A stretch of DNA of 64,000 bases from Shinella zoogloeoides (GTDB lineage Bacteria; Pseudomonadota; Alphaproteobacteria; Rhizobiales; Rhizobiaceae), in NCBI RefSeq assembly GCF_020883495.1, contig NZ_CP086610.1, positions 2,771,501-2,835,500 on the forward strand. Direction: 5' to 3'. Positions 63,684-64,000 of the stretch are shown one piece after another (the first letter of the stretch is position 1; each line of letters starts with the position of its first letter). The notes beneath the pieces were generated by a model, which was given only the letters and a program-made list of their open reading frames with translations, searched no databases and was not told the DNA's origin. A program made the translations under genes and the position numbers.

Positions 63684-64000
63684 CCCGCGAGCGCGCCTTC
63701 ACCCTGATCGCTCTGACGCTTGCCGCCGCCTCCATTGCAACATTCGCCCATGCCCAGTCCCCTCTCGGCATCGGCTCGGCCGAACCCGGCTTCAACACGA
63801 CCGGCACCTTCGGCGGCCTCTTTGCCTGGATCAACGCGCAGCAGCAGGGCTTCTACCGCCTGATGACCGGCGCGCTGAAGGACATGCGCGAGACCCCGTG
63901 GGCGGCCTCGACGCTCGTCGGCCTCTCCTTCGCCTATGGCGTCTTCCACGCCGCCGGCCCCGGCCATGGCAAGGCCGTCATCTCCTCCTACATGCTGGCG
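63677..64000 (+). CDS. NicO-type nickel/cobalt transporter, N-terminal part
   Basis: The first 108 codons of a membrane protein cut by the window end. It starts at an ATG inside the DUF1007 stop region (ATGCTGA), so the two are translationally coupled. MLTRERAFTLIALTLAAASIATFAHAQ is a signal or first membrane span. Then FAWINAQQQGFYRLMTGALKDM and LVGLSFAYGVFHAAGPGHGKAVISSYML follow. The HAAGPGHGK motif is the His-rich metal-path signature of the NicO/RcnA family. Direction of transport, import or efflux, cannot be read here. Confidence 0.88.
   Translation, partial: MLTRERAFTLIALTLAAASIATFAHAQSPLGIGSAEPGFNTTGTFGGLFAWINAQQQGFYRLMTGALKDMRETPWAASTLVGLSFAYGVFHAAGPGHGKAVISSYMLA

Overview
The window reads as a chromosome-type segment of a GC-rich alphaproteobacterium of the family Rhizobiaceae (Shinella, Ensifer, Agrobacterium or Rhizobium). 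The grounds are protein recognition, gene order (hisN, N-formylglutamate amidohydrolase, cpdR, tRNA-Val; the glg operon; soxBDAG), speF-type and ROSE-type leaders, a CtrA box and a dispersed palindromic repeat of the kind common in Rhizobiaceae. Genus cannot be fixed by eye. I saw no insertion sequence, integrase, prophage, plasmid function or CRISPR array. Layout: (1) 1-7600: gltB 5' part, threonine aldolase, small heat-shock protein, alpha/beta hydrolase, HisN-type phosphatase, a probable small RNA, N-formylglutamate amidohydrolase and cpdR. (2) 7.6-10.1 kb: tRNA-Val(GAC), a small TPR-like protein and a xanthine/uracil-type permease. (3) 10.2-15.3 kb: sugar-acid catabolism, with DgoD-like and UxaA/GarD-like dehydratases around a GntR regulator, then a second, two-headed GntR regulator with a VOC protein. 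(4) 15.4-19.9 kb: ilvD, then a MarR-controlled group (GFA, DUF899, double VOC). (5) 20.0-28.1 kb: a transglutaminase/DUF2126, ATP-grasp/alpha-E and transglutaminase operon, followed by a TadG-like VWA protein. (6) 28.3-39.4 kb: a complete glycogen operon glgP-glgB-glgC-glgA-pgm-glgX. (7) 39.4-46.5 kb: MaoC/GNAT pair, sarcosine oxidase operon with an embedded membrane-protein gene, and rpsU. (8) 46.7-51.5 kb: TPR lipoprotein, cytochrome oxidase subunit IV, a FeeM/autoinducer-synthase-like gene behind a CtrA box, and a GGDEF/EAL protein. (9) 51.9-58.9 kb: PuuD-like hydrolase, AprI-like periplasmic protein, LacI regulator with a 2-hydroxyacid dehydrogenase, MarR, creatininase-family hydrolase, His-rich CobW GTPase and WD40-like partner. 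(10) 59.0-64.0 kb: glyoxalase-superfamily protein, GNAT, an ornithine/lysine decarboxylase with a long speF-like leader, LysR, and DUF1007 plus a NicO-type metal transporter cut by the window end. How the genes work together: most of the window is housekeeping and nutrient metabolism (nitrogen assimilation, glycogen storage and recovery, sarcosine oxidation into C1 metabolism, sugar-acid catabolism, polyamine synthesis). Two signalling links stand out: cpdR, which in alphaproteobacteria controls ClpXP delivery of cell-cycle factors, and a CtrA-type box ahead of the acyl-transferase gene. The least understood block is the amidoligase/transglutaminase operon at 20-26.8 kb. The clearest unannotated elements are a three-hairpin RNA gene at about 6054-6136, a speF-type leader at about 61487-61889, a ROSE-type leader before the heat-shock gene, paired MarR operators, and a family of 40-80 bp palindromic repeats.
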